A stretch of DNA of 64,000 nucleotides from contig NZ_JALKCV010000009.1 in NCBI RefSeq assembly GCF_023634065.1, forward strand, positions 1-64,000. Reading direction: 5' to 3'. A program made the position numbers and the translations under genes. Shown here in pieces: positions 7,258-17,096 of the stretch; position 1 is the first letter of the stretch; every line of letters starts with the position of its first letter. The DNA comes from Microbulbifer litoralis. Lineage in GTDB: Bacteria; Pseudomonadota; Gammaproteobacteria; Pseudomonadales; Cellvibrionaceae. Under the pieces are notes generated by a model. The model had not been told where the DNA came from, did not search any database, and was given only the letters and a program-made list of their open reading frames with translations.

Positions 7258-9633
7258 TTGCCCCAAGGATTTCTCCTCAGCCGCCACAGCTTTGATCAGC
7301 GCGGCAGCACCTGTATCCACTACTGGCTGGCCACGCCCGAGGGCCCGGTCAAGCTGGTTATTGAGGGGGAGCGCCCTGTCTTTATGGTGAAGGTGGCGGA
7401 CCGGGCCCAGGTGATCGAGGCTCTGGCCGGCGTGCCCTGTGATTGGCAACAGCTGGGCTTCCAGACTTTTGGCCGCGAGGAGGCGGCCATGCTGTATTTC
7501 CCCACGATCGACGCTCACCGCCGGGCCCAGGCCCTGTTGCAGAATCGCGGTATCGAGGTGCTGGAAGGGGACTTTCGTCTCCACGACCGCTACCTGATGG
7601 AACGCTTTGCTCGGGGTGGCCTCTATTTTGAAGGTGTGGCCCAGGCCAAAGACGGCTATACGGAATATCGGAAGGCGCGCCTCAGGGGCGCCGAGGTGCA
7701 GCCGGATTTCACAGTGGTTTCTCTGGACGTAGAGTGCTCCGGCCAGGGTGAGCTGTATTCCATCGGTCTCTACGGCGATGGCGTGGAGGAGGTGCTGATG
7801 GTGGGCCTGCCTGAAAGTGCTGAAACCACCATTCGCTGGGTGGATGACGAACGGGCCCTGCTTAAAGCCCTGGAGGACAGGTTCAAACAACTGGACCCGG
7901 ACATCATCATCGGCTGGTCGGTGGTGGACTTCGACTTTCGGCTGCTGCTGAAGAGGGCCGCACGCCATGGCCTGCGCCTGAAGCTTGGCCGCGGCGGCGC
8001 TGATGCCCGCTGGCGGGATGGCCGGGAGGGCAGCCAGGGCTTCGTGACGCTGCCGGGCCGGGTGGTACTGGACGGCATCGACGGCCTGAAGAGCGCCACC
8101 TACAGCTTCGAAAGCTTCAGCCTGGAGTTCGTGGCACAAACCCTGCTGGGCCGGGGCAAGGACACCGAGGACGTGGACAACCGCCTGGGCGTGATTGAAC
8201 ACGACTTTCGCCACAACAAGCCCAAGCTGGCCGCCTACAACCTGGAAGACTGCCGCCTGGTCTGGGACATATTCCAGCACACCCGGCTGCTGGATTACCT
8301 GCGCCTGCGGGCCCAGCTCACCGGCCTGGAGCTCGACCGCAGCGGCGGCTCGGTGGCGGCCTTCACCAATCTCTACCTGCCCAAACTGCACCGCAGCCGC
8401 TATGTGGCCCCCAACCTGCCGGCAGACGGCGGCCTGGCGAGCCCGGGCGGCTATGTGATGGACTCCCGGCCGGGCCTGTACGACAACGTGCTGGTGCTGG
8501 ATTTCAAGAGCCTTTACCCCAGCATTATCCGCACCTTCAAGATCGATCCCATGGGCTTGATTGAGGGATTGGCCGAGGAAGCGGGAGAGGGATCGGAGGA
8601 GGGCCGGGTAGATGAAAACAGCATCCCCGGTTTCCGCGGCGCGCGCTTTTCCCGTGACAAGCACTTCCTGCCGGACATCATTACCGATCTCTGGGCCCAG
8701 CGGGATATCGCCAAGCGGGAGCAGGATGCCGCCCGTTCCCAGGCCATCAAGATCATCATGAACTCCTTCTACGGCGTGCTGGGTTCCGGGGGCTGCCGTT
8801 TCTACGACACGCGCCTGGCCAGCTCCATCACCTTGCGCGGTCACGAGATCATGCAACAGACGGCCCGCTGGATAGAGGAGCTGGGTCACCAGGTCATCTA
8901 CGGCGACACCGACTCCACCTTTGTCTGGTTGAGCGGCCAAACCAGCGTTGATGAGGCAGACGCGATCGGCAAGCACCTGGCCAGTGAGATCAACACGCGC
9001 TGGCGGCACAAGCTCAAGGAAGAGCTGGCGCTGGAGTGCGACCTGGAACTGGAATTCGAAACCCACTACCAGCGCTTTCTGATGCCTACCATTCGCGGCT
9101 CGGAGGCCGGCTCCAAGAAGCGCTATGCGGGCCTGGTGGTGAATGGGGATGAGGAAAAACTGGTATTCAAGGGCCTGGAAACCGTGCGCAGCGACTGGAC
9201 GGCCCTGGCCAAGCAGTTCCAGACCCAGCTCTACGGGATGGTGTTTCACGGTGAAGATCCATCCGAGTATATCCGCGAGATGGTGGAGAAAACCCGGGCA
9301 GGGGAGATGGACGAGCAGCTGGTGTATCGCAAGCGGCTCAGGCGCAAGCTGGATCAATACATAAAAAACGTACCACCCCAAGTGCGCGCGGCGCGGCTGG
9401 CCGACGATATACGTCGCCAGCAGGGGCTGCCACCCCGGTACCAGAACAAGGGCTGGATTCGGTACCTGATCACCCTCAATGGCCCGGAGCCCGTGGATTA
9501 CCGCCAGTCACCGATCGATTACCAGCGCTATATCGACAAGCAGCTCAAACCGGTGGCCGATGCCATATTGCCCTTTATCGAGCTGGATTTTGATAGTCTG
9601 GTTGATGGTCAACTGGGCCTGTTCGGCGTGTAG
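7258..9633 (+). CDS. polB: DNA polymerase II
   Basis: A 791-residue family-B polymerase, close to the 783 residues of the E. coli enzyme. The 3'-5' exonuclease shows VSLDVECSG (Exo I) and DFDFRLLLKRA (Exo II). The polymerase motifs are DFKSLYPSIIRTF (region II), a long KIIMNSFYGVLG helix (region III), YGDTDSTFVW (region I) and KKRYAGL. The protein ends GQLGLFGV, a beta-clamp-binding tail like QLGLF in E. coli. The frame has no ATG or GTG between the upstream stop and the conserved N-terminus, so a TTG start at 7258 is used. It acts in replication restart and lesion bypass under SOS control. Confidence 0.95.
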   Translation: MPQGFLLSRHSFDQRGSTCIHYWLATPEGPVKLVIEGERPVFMVKVADRAQVIEALAGVPCDWQQLGFQTFGREEAAMLYFPTIDAHRRAQALLQNRGIEVLEGDFRLHDRYLMERFARGGLYFEGVAQAKDGYTEYRKARLRGAEVQPDFTVVSLDVECSGQGELYSIGLYGDGVEEVLMVGLPESAETTIRWVDDERALLKALEDRFKQLDPDIIIGWSVVDFDFRLLLKRAARHGLRLKLGRGGADARWRDGREGSQGFVTLPGRVVLDGIDGLKSATYSFESFSLEFVAQTLLGRGKDTEDVDNRLGVIEHDFRHNKPKLAAYNLEDCRLVWDIFQHTRLLDYLRLRAQLTGLELDRSGGSVAAFTNLYLPKLHRSRYVAPNLPADGGLASPGGYVMDSRPGLYDNVLVLDFKSLYPSIIRTFKIDPMGLIEGLAEEAGEGSEEGRVDENSIPGFRGARFSRDKHFLPDIITDLWAQRDIAKREQDAARSQAIKIIMNSFYGVLGSGGCRFYDTRLASSITLRGHEIMQQTARWIEELGHQVIYGDTDSTFVWLSGQTSVDEADAIGKHLASEINTRWRHKLKEELALECDLELEFETHYQRFLMPTIRGSEAGSKKRYAGLVVNGDEEKLVFKGLETVRSDWTALAKQFQTQLYGMVFHGEDPSEYIREMVEKTRAGEMDEQLVYRKRLRRKLDQYIKNVPPQVRAARLADDIRRQQGLPPRYQNKGWIRYLITLNGPEPVDYRQSPIDYQRYIDKQLKPVADAILPFIELDFDSLVDGQLGLFGV

Positions 9634-9808
9634 AATACTTCCCTTGCTAATCACTGGAGAATATCGGCAGCGGTGTGTTTGATGACGTTGGTCTATGACT
9701 CCTGGATGATACGATAAGTGACGAGGGCGAGCCTGGCAGGCAAAACCTCGAGCTCGCCATGGGCTTCATCGTCCACGATGGCTGCGACCTGCCGGGCCTT
9801 CTCGAGTT
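9634..9808. other. Gap with possible frameshifted remnant
   Basis: Between polB and the convergent hydrolase gene there is no intact gene. On the minus strand, a frame other than the hydrolase's stays open through its last codons and on to a TAG near 9693, reading protein-like sequence (LELEKARQVAAIVDDEAHG, then EVLPARLALVTYR). It may be the original C-terminus of the hydrolase or of another gene lost by frameshift; the evidence is weak. Confidence 0.25.
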
Positions 9809-11065
9809 CTAGAGTGCCTGCATTGCAGTTTTTTCGGAATCTCTTGGCTCGATACCGAGTACCTCCAGCATCACCGAAGTCTGCCACTGGAAATAGGGGT
9901 TGAAGGTCAGGCGCGCATGTACCTTGCCTTCCTCGCTGTAACCCCAACCAGAAAACCAGACGTCGGCACCGTCTTGGCAGGCTTTTCGTTCATCGCCATC
10001 CATGCCGTTCAGGCAGATACGCAAGCTACCTTCGCGGCCGTAGAGCGGGTTTTCTGGAGAAAAGAGCACACCCATATGTGAGAACTGGCTGATGCGGTGT
10101 TCCGGGAGGTGATCTTCCCGGATCAATACTCTTTTGTTCTCGGTCAGTTGCTCTGGCTTGTCGCCGTACCAGATCAACCGGCTTTTTGGGTGTGTAAAAC
10201 GGTCTTGGAAAATATCCAGCAGATAATCCGTATTGAGTACCGAGTCGTGTTCCGCGACGACCATAAATACGGGTTTTTCATAGTTTTGCTCGAGAAGTTT
10301 TCGCGCCGCAACGCTCGTGCGGTAAAACTGTGCGTAGCCGTTAGTGGGAACGTTCAAATAGCGTACAGGGGTCTGCGTGGGGATACCCTCGCCGGGTGTG
10401 ATAATCCAGGGGCGCACTTTCGAGACCAGTGGTGCCAGCCAGTCGAAGGGCATACTCTTGAAACCTGGGGAGAAGAGTACCAGCCCGGCGACTTCGGGGT
10501 GTTGGTAGGCGTAATCCAGAATCAGGTTGGCTCCGGTGGAGAACCCGCCCAGATATACTTCACCTTCCACGTCAGATGCCAATGCATGGGCCTGTTGGTA
10601 GACCACTTTTTGCCACTGTTCCGCGGTTGCCTCAATCATGTCTGCGGGATCGGTGCCATGGCCTGGTAGCAGGACGGTCCGCACCAGAAACCCCTGCGCG
10701 GCCAGCTCTTGACCTACATCATGAAAAGACCAGGGAGAATCCCCAAGTCCGTGCACCAGCAGGATACCACGCTTGGGCTTGTGACCCGGTGCTACTGCCG
10801 ATGGTTGCCATTCCCGCGGGGCATTCCACCACAACTCGGAGTCATGGCCAGAGTTCTGATAGCGGCGTGCATCGCGCATTTTCTCCAGGGTTTCACTCTG
10901 GTATTCGCTGAAGCTCACTCGATAAACCGGGCCTTCAATTTTTCCCATGGGGGAGCAGGCCCCTACGAGCAAGCTTCCGGTAACCACAAGAAAAACAATA
11001 ACGGAAATAGCGATAAGGCGCCGGCGTATCGACTTGCGGCGTGATCGTTGTACGTATGAATCCAT
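9809..11065 (-). CDS. Membrane-anchored alpha/beta hydrolase
   Basis: A 418-residue protein from the ATG at 11065, which follows an AGGAAA site; longer in-frame starts lack one. A basic N-terminus and hydrophobic segment (RRLIAISVIVFLVVTGSLL) run into VGAC, so it is either a lipoprotein or a signal-anchored protein facing the periplasm. The fold signature is clear: oxyanion motif LVHGLGDSP, nucleophile elbow GGFSTGA, an acid in VAEHDSVLN and the catalytic His in SHMG. It resembles lysophospholipase/serine-lipase-type hydrolases; the substrate is unknown. It is the last gene of the tetR-RND-mipA run, 43 bp after mipA. Confidence 0.8.
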   Translation of the reverse strand: MDSYVQRSRRKSIRRRLIAISVIVFLVVTGSLLVGACSPMGKIEGPVYRVSFSEYQSETLEKMRDARRYQNSGHDSELWWNAPREWQPSAVAPGHKPKRGILLVHGLGDSPWSFHDVGQELAAQGFLVRTVLLPGHGTDPADMIEATAEQWQKVVYQQAHALASDVEGEVYLGGFSTGANLILDYAYQHPEVAGLVLFSPGFKSMPFDWLAPLVSKVRPWIITPGEGIPTQTPVRYLNVPTNGYAQFYRTSVAARKLLEQNYEKPVFMVVAEHDSVLNTDYLLDIFQDRFTHPKSRLIWYGDKPEQLTENKRVLIREDHLPEHRISQFSHMGVLFSPENPLYGREGSLRICLNGMDGDERKACQDGADVWFSGWGYSEEGKVHARLTFNPYFQWQTSVMLEVLGIEPRDSEKTAMQAL

Positions 11066-11108
11066 AGATTTTTCCTGCCTGCGAATACTGTGCTGACAAA
11101 ACTGTCGC

Positions 11109-11924
11109 TCAGAAGCGGTAAGTGACAAATAGCCCGTAGGAGTATTGGTTTTGCTCGAACACGGCGGGACTGTCCTCGGCGTCATCCGGGAGGTACGTTG
11201 TGGTAATACTGGCGCCCAGCCCCCAACGCGGCGTCAATATATAGCGGGTGCCCAGCGAAAGGCGCATCTGTGATGTGCCCGCATCCACTTCGTAGGGAGC
11301 ATAGCCCGAGTTGATCGCCTGTTGTTCGTTGACACCAAAGAATATCTGCATGTATTCGTCATTCGCCCAGGTAATTTCCGGACTCGCGGTCAGGTGGAAA
11401 CGGGGGGTGACCTTGTAGGTCGCTGTTGCCCCAAGATTGACCTGGGTGCCCTGGCCGTTGTCACCCACATCTGTGAGTACACTGGCGTTCAGTGACAGCC
11501 AATCGGCGGTATAGCTTCCAAACACACCCGCACGGGTAGTGGCCTCGATATCGCCAAGTCCGCGCAGGCGTGCATCATCGGATTCTTCCCGGGGGCCGAT
11601 CACATCCGGTGACACCACGGCACCCAGGTCCCAGTTATCATTTTCAAAAAGGTAGAAACCGAGCCCACCCTGAATACCGGGCGCACCGCCGAGAAAGAAG
11701 CGTTTGTAACGCACATTGATGATCGGGAGTACACGGGTTTGCTGGTCATCGCTGCCCTCAAATTCAGGCATGGATAAAACACCGGCGCCCAGAAAGACCC
11801 GCCATGGGCTTTCTTCCGGTGTTGCTTCCTGGTTTTCTGCTTCAGCTCGGGCCTCGAAAGAACACAGCGCGAGCAGCGCGGCCGAGCAGGTAAACCGGCG
11901 CGACGTCAGTGGTGTGAGCGTCAT
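11109..11924 (-). CDS. MipA/OmpV family outer-membrane protein
   Basis: A 271-residue protein with a signal peptide (CSAALLALCSFEARA) and a mature region typical of MipA/OmpV barrels: GAGVLSMPEFEGSDDQ at the start, IINVRYKRFFLGG, repeated amphipathic strands and a C-terminal Phe in GLFVTYRF. The gene overlaps the RND pump gene by 4 bp (ATGA), so the two are co-translated. MipA proteins scaffold murein enzymes in E. coli, and OmpV-type members are often linked with stress resistance. Here it occupies the operon place where an outer-membrane efflux factor would be expected. Confidence 0.85.
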   Translation of the reverse strand: MTLTPLTSRRFTCSAALLALCSFEARAEAENQEATPEESPWRVFLGAGVLSMPEFEGSDDQQTRVLPIINVRYKRFFLGGAPGIQGGLGFYLFENDNWDLGAVVSPDVIGPREESDDARLRGLGDIEATTRAGVFGSYTADWLSLNASVLTDVGDNGQGTQVNLGATATYKVTPRFHLTASPEITWANDEYMQIFFGVNEQQAINSGYAPYEVDAGTSQMRLSLGTRYILTPRWGLGASITTTYLPDDAEDSPAVFEQNQYSYGLFVTYRF

Positions 11925-14900
11925 GAGGTTATCTCCGTATAGTCATTTTTTGAAGGGTTAAGGGATTTTTCCTGGGTGCGGCGGAAGGTATTTTTCAGCC
12001 TGCGTTCAAGGCCGCTCACATAGGTGAATACCACGGGCACTACCAGCAGGCTGAGCGCCGTGGAGGTGAGCAGCCCGCCGATAACGGCCATGGACATGGG
12101 GCGGCGGAAACTGGCATCGGAGCCAAAGCCAAGTGCGATGGGCAGCATGCCGGCGATCATGGCGATGGTGGTCATCACGATCGGACGTGCACGCTTATGG
12201 CAGGCGTCAAGTAATGCTTCGTGCAACGGCAGCCCGCGCTCGCGCATACCGAGTACGGCGTATTCCACCAGCAGAATGGAGTTCTTGGTGACAATGCCCA
12301 TCAGCATGACCAGTCCGATCATCGAAGGAACATTGAGCTCGCTATTGGCAACGAGCAGTGCGACAAAGGCGCCACCGATGGAAAGTGGAACCGCCGAGAG
12401 AATGGTGATCGGCTGGAAAAAATGCTTGAATAGCAACACCAGCACCGAGAACACACAGAAGAGGCCCATGAGAATGGACATGCCGAACCCCATGGCGAAC
12501 TCTGCAGCGATTTCCGCATCGCCGGTCTGAATTAGCGCAACACTGGATGGCAAGTTCTGGACGCTCGGCAGTGCCATGGCGGCAGACTGTGCTTCACTGA
12601 GTGGTGTGCCACCCAGGTCCGCGGTGACGGTCACGTAGCGTTGGCGATCATAGCGGTCAATCTGCGACGGGCCGCTCTCCACAGACAGGTCTGCAACACT
12701 CGACAGAGGCACAAGACCACTGTGTCCGGGCACCTGCAGGTTTGCCAGGGTGTTGATGTCTTCGCGCAGATGGTCGGCCATGCGCGCGCGGATATAAACC
12801 TGTCGGTTATCCAGATTCAGGCGCGGTACCTGAGCATCGAAGTCGCCACTGGTGGCAACACGCACCACTTCCGCAATGGCGGCGGTGGTGACGCCGAGTT
12901 CCGATGCGCGCTGCACATCCGGGCGCACGACAATTTCCTGGCGCTCAAGGCTGGCGGTGGAGGTGATGTTCGACAGCCTGCCGACGCCACGGAGCTCCCG
13001 CTCCAGGGATTGCGCACTGGCTTTCAGCGCCGGTGCATTGTCGCTGGCGAGCAGCAGCTGCAGTTTCTCTCCAGGGCCGCCGCCGCTCATGCTGAACCTC
13101 GCACCGGGTACTGCTTCAAGCTCTTTGCGCACCGCATTCTCGATGGCAACCTGCGGTTCCCGCTGATCGCGTGGAGAAAGAATCAGTGTGAGCGTGCCGT
13201 TGCGCGTATCGCCGGGCTGGGTTGAACCGGGGCCCGCCTGTTGTGGCTCGCCTACGGTGGTAAACACACGCTCAACACCGGCAACATCGGTCACTGCGGA
13301 TCGCGCCGCTTCCGCGATAGAAAGGGTATTGCGCAGGGAGCTGCCCGGGGGCAATTCAATATTGACGTTGGTGTAACCACTGTCCGAGGCGGGCACAAAA
13401 CCCGAAGGGATCATCGGCACCAAGGCAAGGGACCCGACAAAGAAAATCGTCGCACCGAACAGGGTGGTGCGCCGGTGCGTCAGGCACCAGTGTGCCGCCG
13501 TCATATACCAGCGCATGATGGCACCATCTTCGTGGGGCTTGGCCGGTGCCCCCTTGAGCATATACACGGCCATCATCGGGGTTAGCAGGCGGGCCACCAG
13601 CAGCGATGCGAGAACGGCAATGACGGCGGTCCAGCCAAATTGCCGGAACATCATGCCGGGAATACCAGACATCATTGCGGTGGGCATAAATACGGCCACC
13701 AGACACATGGTGGTGGCGATGACTGCGAGCGCAATTTCATTGACCGCATCTTCCGCCGCCTGGCGAATCGGCTTGCCCATCTGTCGGTGCCGCTCGATAT
13801 TTTCCACCTCCACAATCGCGTCATCCACGAGCAAGCCGATGATCACGGCGAGTGCGAGCAGGGTGACGGTATTGAGGGAATAGCCGAGCAATGCCATGGC
13901 GGCAAACGCCGGCAGGATCGACAGAGGCAGTGCGGTGGCCGAGATGATCGTTGCGCGCCAGTTGCGCAGGAAAAACCACACTACCAGGATCGCCAGAATG
14001 GCGCCTTCGTAGAGCATGGTCATCGAGCCCTGGTACTGCTCCAGGGTGTGATCGACCGAACCGGAAATAAATGTCAGCTCAAGGGTCGGGTCTTCTTTCT
14101 GGAGTTGCGTCAGCGCTTCGCGTACGCCTTCGGCGATGCGCACTTCGTCGAACCCGCGGGCGCGGTACACACTGAACCCCACCACCGGTTTGCCATCGAG
14201 CAGGGCGGCCTGGGTGTGTTCGGCGGTACCGTCGGTGACGGTGGCCACCTGGTCCAGGCGCAGGCTGCGCCCACCGGACAGGGAAATGCGCATAGCGGCC
14301 AACTGCGATGCCTGTTCCACCGTGGCAATGACACGGACGGACTGCTCCTCGCCGCCGAGCTGGCTGCGGCCTCCCGACGACTGCTGCTGCACCTGACGCA
14401 GGGCCCGGGAAACATCCGCTGCGGTTACTCCGAGCGCGGCCATGCGCACCGGGTCGACTTCGATCTGTACTTCGCGCTGGACACCGCCCACGCGATCAAA
14501 CCGGCCGACACCGGGCACCGACAGCACGGTTTTCGCCAATGTATTATCGATGTACCAGGACAGCGCTTCCTCATCCAGACGGGATGAGGCCACGGCGTAA
14601 GTCAGTACTGCATCGCCGACACTGCTGCGGGCGCTCACGGTGGGTTCCTGCAATTCGGTGGGTAAATCCGAGCGGATGCTGTCCACCGCGTTCTTGGTTT
14701 CAATCAATGCATCGGAGAGGTTTTTTTCCAGATTGAATTCCACCTGTACCGACACCAACCCATCGGTGACCGAGGTGCGCAGGTGGCGCAGACCGTTTAA
14801 GGGCGCGAGGGCATCTTCCACCTTGCGCGCGACTTCGGTTTCGAGCTGTGCCGGAGCGGCACCGGGCTGCATCAGCGCCACGGTGACCATGGGCAAGTCG

Positions 14901-15019
14901 AGATCTGGCAGATCCTGCGTCGGCAGGCTGCGGAAGCCCCACAGACCGGCAAAGGTCAGCAGGACAAACAGCAGAATGGCAGGGATCGGGTTGCGGATGG
15001 ACCAGGTGGCAAAATTCAT
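11921..15019 (-). CDS. RND efflux pump permease (HAE1-type)
   Basis: A 1032-residue inner-membrane proton-driven transporter of the AcrB/MexF class, of normal family length. The twofold architecture is visible: an N-terminal helix (IRNPIPAILLFVLLTFAGLW), a large periplasmic loop, the proton-relay helix LLVDDAIVEVENIERH with two Asp residues, then the second repeat (RTTLFGATIFFVGSLALVP) and a C-terminal GMLPIALGFG helix pair. It overlaps the adaptor gene by 4 bp and the mipA gene by 4 bp. No TolC-like partner is encoded here, so a TolC from elsewhere is probably recruited. Substrate specificity cannot be read from the sequence. Confidence 0.95.
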   Translation of the reverse strand: MNFATWSIRNPIPAILLFVLLTFAGLWGFRSLPTQDLPDLDLPMVTVALMQPGAAPAQLETEVARKVEDALAPLNGLRHLRTSVTDGLVSVQVEFNLEKNLSDALIETKNAVDSIRSDLPTELQEPTVSARSSVGDAVLTYAVASSRLDEEALSWYIDNTLAKTVLSVPGVGRFDRVGGVQREVQIEVDPVRMAALGVTAADVSRALRQVQQQSSGGRSQLGGEEQSVRVIATVEQASQLAAMRISLSGGRSLRLDQVATVTDGTAEHTQAALLDGKPVVGFSVYRARGFDEVRIAEGVREALTQLQKEDPTLELTFISGSVDHTLEQYQGSMTMLYEGAILAILVVWFFLRNWRATIISATALPLSILPAFAAMALLGYSLNTVTLLALAVIIGLLVDDAIVEVENIERHRQMGKPIRQAAEDAVNEIALAVIATTMCLVAVFMPTAMMSGIPGMMFRQFGWTAVIAVLASLLVARLLTPMMAVYMLKGAPAKPHEDGAIMRWYMTAAHWCLTHRRTTLFGATIFFVGSLALVPMIPSGFVPASDSGYTNVNIELPPGSSLRNTLSIAEAARSAVTDVAGVERVFTTVGEPQQAGPGSTQPGDTRNGTLTLILSPRDQREPQVAIENAVRKELEAVPGARFSMSGGGPGEKLQLLLASDNAPALKASAQSLERELRGVGRLSNITSTASLERQEIVVRPDVQRASELGVTTAAIAEVVRVATSGDFDAQVPRLNLDNRQVYIRARMADHLREDINTLANLQVPGHSGLVPLSSVADLSVESGPSQIDRYDRQRYVTVTADLGGTPLSEAQSAAMALPSVQNLPSSVALIQTGDAEIAAEFAMGFGMSILMGLFCVFSVLVLLFKHFFQPITILSAVPLSIGGAFVALLVANSELNVPSMIGLVMLMGIVTKNSILLVEYAVLGMRERGLPLHEALLDACHKRARPIVMTTIAMIAGMLPIALGFGSDASFRRPMSMAVIGGLLTSTALSLLVVPVVFTYVSGLERRLKNTFRRTQEKSLNPSKNDYTEITS

Positions 15020-16158
15020 AATTGCGCTGCTCCCCCGGCCGGTGCGTTCGGGGCTACCCGTACCACATCGCCGTCAGACAGAAAGCCCGCACCATCGACC
15101 ACCACATGTCTGTCGGCATCGAGCCCTTCCGTGATTTCCACTTCCTGGCCGTAGCGGCGCCCGACAGCGATCGGTTGCAAGGCCACTTGCGGAGTATCGT
15201 CCTGCGCCGACAGGGTAAGCACATAGCTGCGCCCGTCGCGGATCACTACACTTTTCGCCGGTACCACCAGCGCTCTGGTGTTCCCGAGTTGGATTTTGCC
15301 CGCCACGTACATTCCGGCCCGCGCACTGCTGCCCGGCTGGATATCCGCATAGACGGTGGCGAGGCGCGAGGCTTGGTCGAACAGGGGAGAGGCCTGGCGA
15401 ATGGTCGCGCTCGCCAGCGTGTTATCGGGCAACTGCAGGGTGACATCCTGCCCGGACTCGATCTGTGCAAGTTGCGTTGCAGTGACTTCACCGCGCCACT
15501 CCTGACGGCCCTGGCGAATCATCCGGAAGAGTTCCTGCCCCAGCGGTATGGTGGCGCCGAGGGTTGCTGTGCGCGCACTGATGACGCCGTCATCTGGAGC
15601 GAGCACCTCGGTGTACTTCACTTGCAATTGATTTTTTGCGAGCGCCGCGTCAGCCACTTTGGACTGGGTGACCGCCTGCAGGACATCCTGCTTGCTGATG
15701 GCATTGCTGCTCTGCAGTGCCCGGGCGCGATCGCGGTTGGCCGCTGCCTGGTCGGCGCTGGCCTGGAGTTCGGCCTGCTCGGCCAGCAGCAATGCGGGGT
15801 CAAAGCGCGCAAGGACCTGCCCCTTCTTGACCGGGTCACCCACATTGACCAGCACATCGACGAGCTGGTAACCGCCGATCTGTGCACCGATGCTGGCCTC
15901 TTCCCAGGGGGCAATCGTGCCATAGGCTTCCAGAGTGACAGGCCAGGTTACCTCCCGTGGGCGGGCACTGGTTACCGTCAGCGCCGCGGCGGCTGTCGCC
16001 GGCGGAACGATGTCCGCGGTCGCGGCGCTGTCCGGCTCGCGGAGTGTAAAAAGCAGCACCGTGGCGATCACGGAGATACCGCCGAGGGCATATCCGGCTC
16101 GCTTGATCCAGGCTGGGCGACGAACGGAGGCGTCAGTGTGCGTGGCGTCAGAGTTCAT
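15016..16158 (-). CDS. RND efflux periplasmic adaptor (MFP)
   Basis: A 380-residue membrane-fusion protein with an N-terminal membrane anchor (AGYALGGISVIATVLLFTL). Around residues 70-120 lies the lipoyl half (GTIAPWEEASIGAQIGG, then VNVGDPVKKGQVLARFD), followed by a helical hairpin (about 120-165), the second lipoyl half (VLAPDDGVISARTATLG), a beta-barrel and a membrane-proximal domain. It couples the pump to an outer-membrane channel. It sits 64 bp after tetR and overlaps the pump gene. Confidence 0.93.
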   Translation of the reverse strand: MNSDATHTDASVRRPAWIKRAGYALGGISVIATVLLFTLREPDSAATADIVPPATAAAALTVTSARPREVTWPVTLEAYGTIAPWEEASIGAQIGGYQLVDVLVNVGDPVKKGQVLARFDPALLLAEQAELQASADQAAANRDRARALQSSNAISKQDVLQAVTQSKVADAALAKNQLQVKYTEVLAPDDGVISARTATLGATIPLGQELFRMIRQGRQEWRGEVTATQLAQIESGQDVTLQLPDNTLASATIRQASPLFDQASRLATVYADIQPGSSARAGMYVAGKIQLGNTRALVVPAKSVVIRDGRSYVLTLSAQDDTPQVALQPIAVGRRYGQEVEITEGLDADRHVVVDGAGFLSDGDVVRVAPNAPAGGAAQL

Positions 16159-16222
16159 TGAATACCTCGATATTACCGGTGCGAGCAGCGCGCGTTATTG
16201 CTTCGTACCGACCGGATTGCGG

Positions 16223-16810
16223 CTATTGACCGGCGATGGAAAACGCCTTCTTCACGATGGGGCGGAGCTTGGATTTGCCTCCGCCCTCGTACCATTCATC
16301 CAGTGCGGCCTGCCACGCGATCAATGCTGTGCCGACGATGATCCTGGCCTTCAGCGGCGTGATTTTGTTTTTGCCTTCCCGTTCAATCAGTGCCGCCGCG
16401 AGGGCCTGTTCCCGGGTCAGCCTTTTCTCGAATCCTTTGCCCATCAATTCCGGGTTTTCGTTGAGCAGGCAGACCAGTGACCAGGCCCAATCGGGATTGA
16501 CGTCGTACAGGTCCAGTTGCGTAGAGAGGGCTTTGCACACGGCCTCATAGGGCGATTCGTCCTTTGGCCGGTTCTTCAGTTCGCGGACCAGGGTGGGGGT
16601 CTTGTCTTCGTAAAAGTCGAAGACCAGGTCCTCTTTCGCCTTGAAGTAGCGAAAGAAGGTGCGCTTGGCGATCCCCAGGGGTTCGACTATCTGGTCAACC
16701 GTGGTGTTGGCGAAGCCATTCTCAAAAAACAGCAACAAACCCATGCGGATGAGCTCATTGCGGGTGGCGGCTTTTTGCTGCTCACGGAGGCTGGGTGATT
16801 TTTCTGTCAT
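16223..16810 (-). CDS. TetR-family regulator of the RND operon
   Basis: A 195-residue repressor-type protein with an N-terminal HTH (about residues 10-60; TVDQIVEPLGIAKRTFFRYF is the recognition unit) and a helical ligand domain. It is the first gene of a five-gene minus-strand run, 64 bp before the adaptor. A perfect 15-bp palindrome 71 bp upstream of its start is the likely operator. It probably controls itself and the pump in response to a pump substrate. Confidence 0.9.
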   Translation of the reverse strand: MTEKSPSLREQQKAATRNELIRMGLLLFFENGFANTTVDQIVEPLGIAKRTFFRYFKAKEDLVFDFYEDKTPTLVRELKNRPKDESPYEAVCKALSTQLDLYDVNPDWAWSLVCLLNENPELMGKGFEKRLTREQALAAALIEREGKNKITPLKARIIVGTALIAWQAALDEWYEGGGKSKLRPIVKKAFSIAGQ

Positions 16811-16880
16811 GGGAGTTTCAATAAAGCTTTACTTGCGAATTGGGTGGCACTGAGTGTATAAGTGGCACTCGATGACAATG

Positions 16881-16895
16881 TGTCACCTGGTGACA
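16881..16895. promoter_or_regulatory. Palindromic operator upstream of tetR-RND operon
   Basis: TGTCACCTGGTGACA is a perfect dyad (7-bp arms around one base). It lies 71 bp before the tetR start and about 200 bp before the divergent metallo-hydrolase gene. Size and symmetry suit a TetR dimer. GTGGCACT also occurs twice nearby (about 16842-16868). Confidence 0.6.
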
Positions 16896-17096
16896 TATTT
16901 AGCCCTAAGCAACAGGGTCAGTCAAGGTCATTTGCTGATTTTTATCCGGTTCAAGATGGTAAGAGCGGAATCCAGAGACAGGCCGAGTGTGACAACGGTG
17001 AAGGTTGTAAGCCAGGCCTCGAGAGGAATGTATTTGCCGCCGTCGATTTGTCTAATGACCAAGAAGTCATTTTATGGCACAACCTGGGAGTAGAGC

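Noticed and set aside
7228..9381. A 717-codon minus-strand open frame opposite polB
   Set aside because: It is the antisense shadow of a high-GC polB gene; its translation is rich in His, Gln, Ala and Val, with no domain.
12641..16161. Long plus-strand open frames opposite the RND pump and adaptor genes (for example 13640-14587 and 15022-16161)
   Set aside because: The minus-strand frames encode clear, full-length efflux proteins with 4-bp overlaps; the plus frames show no motifs.
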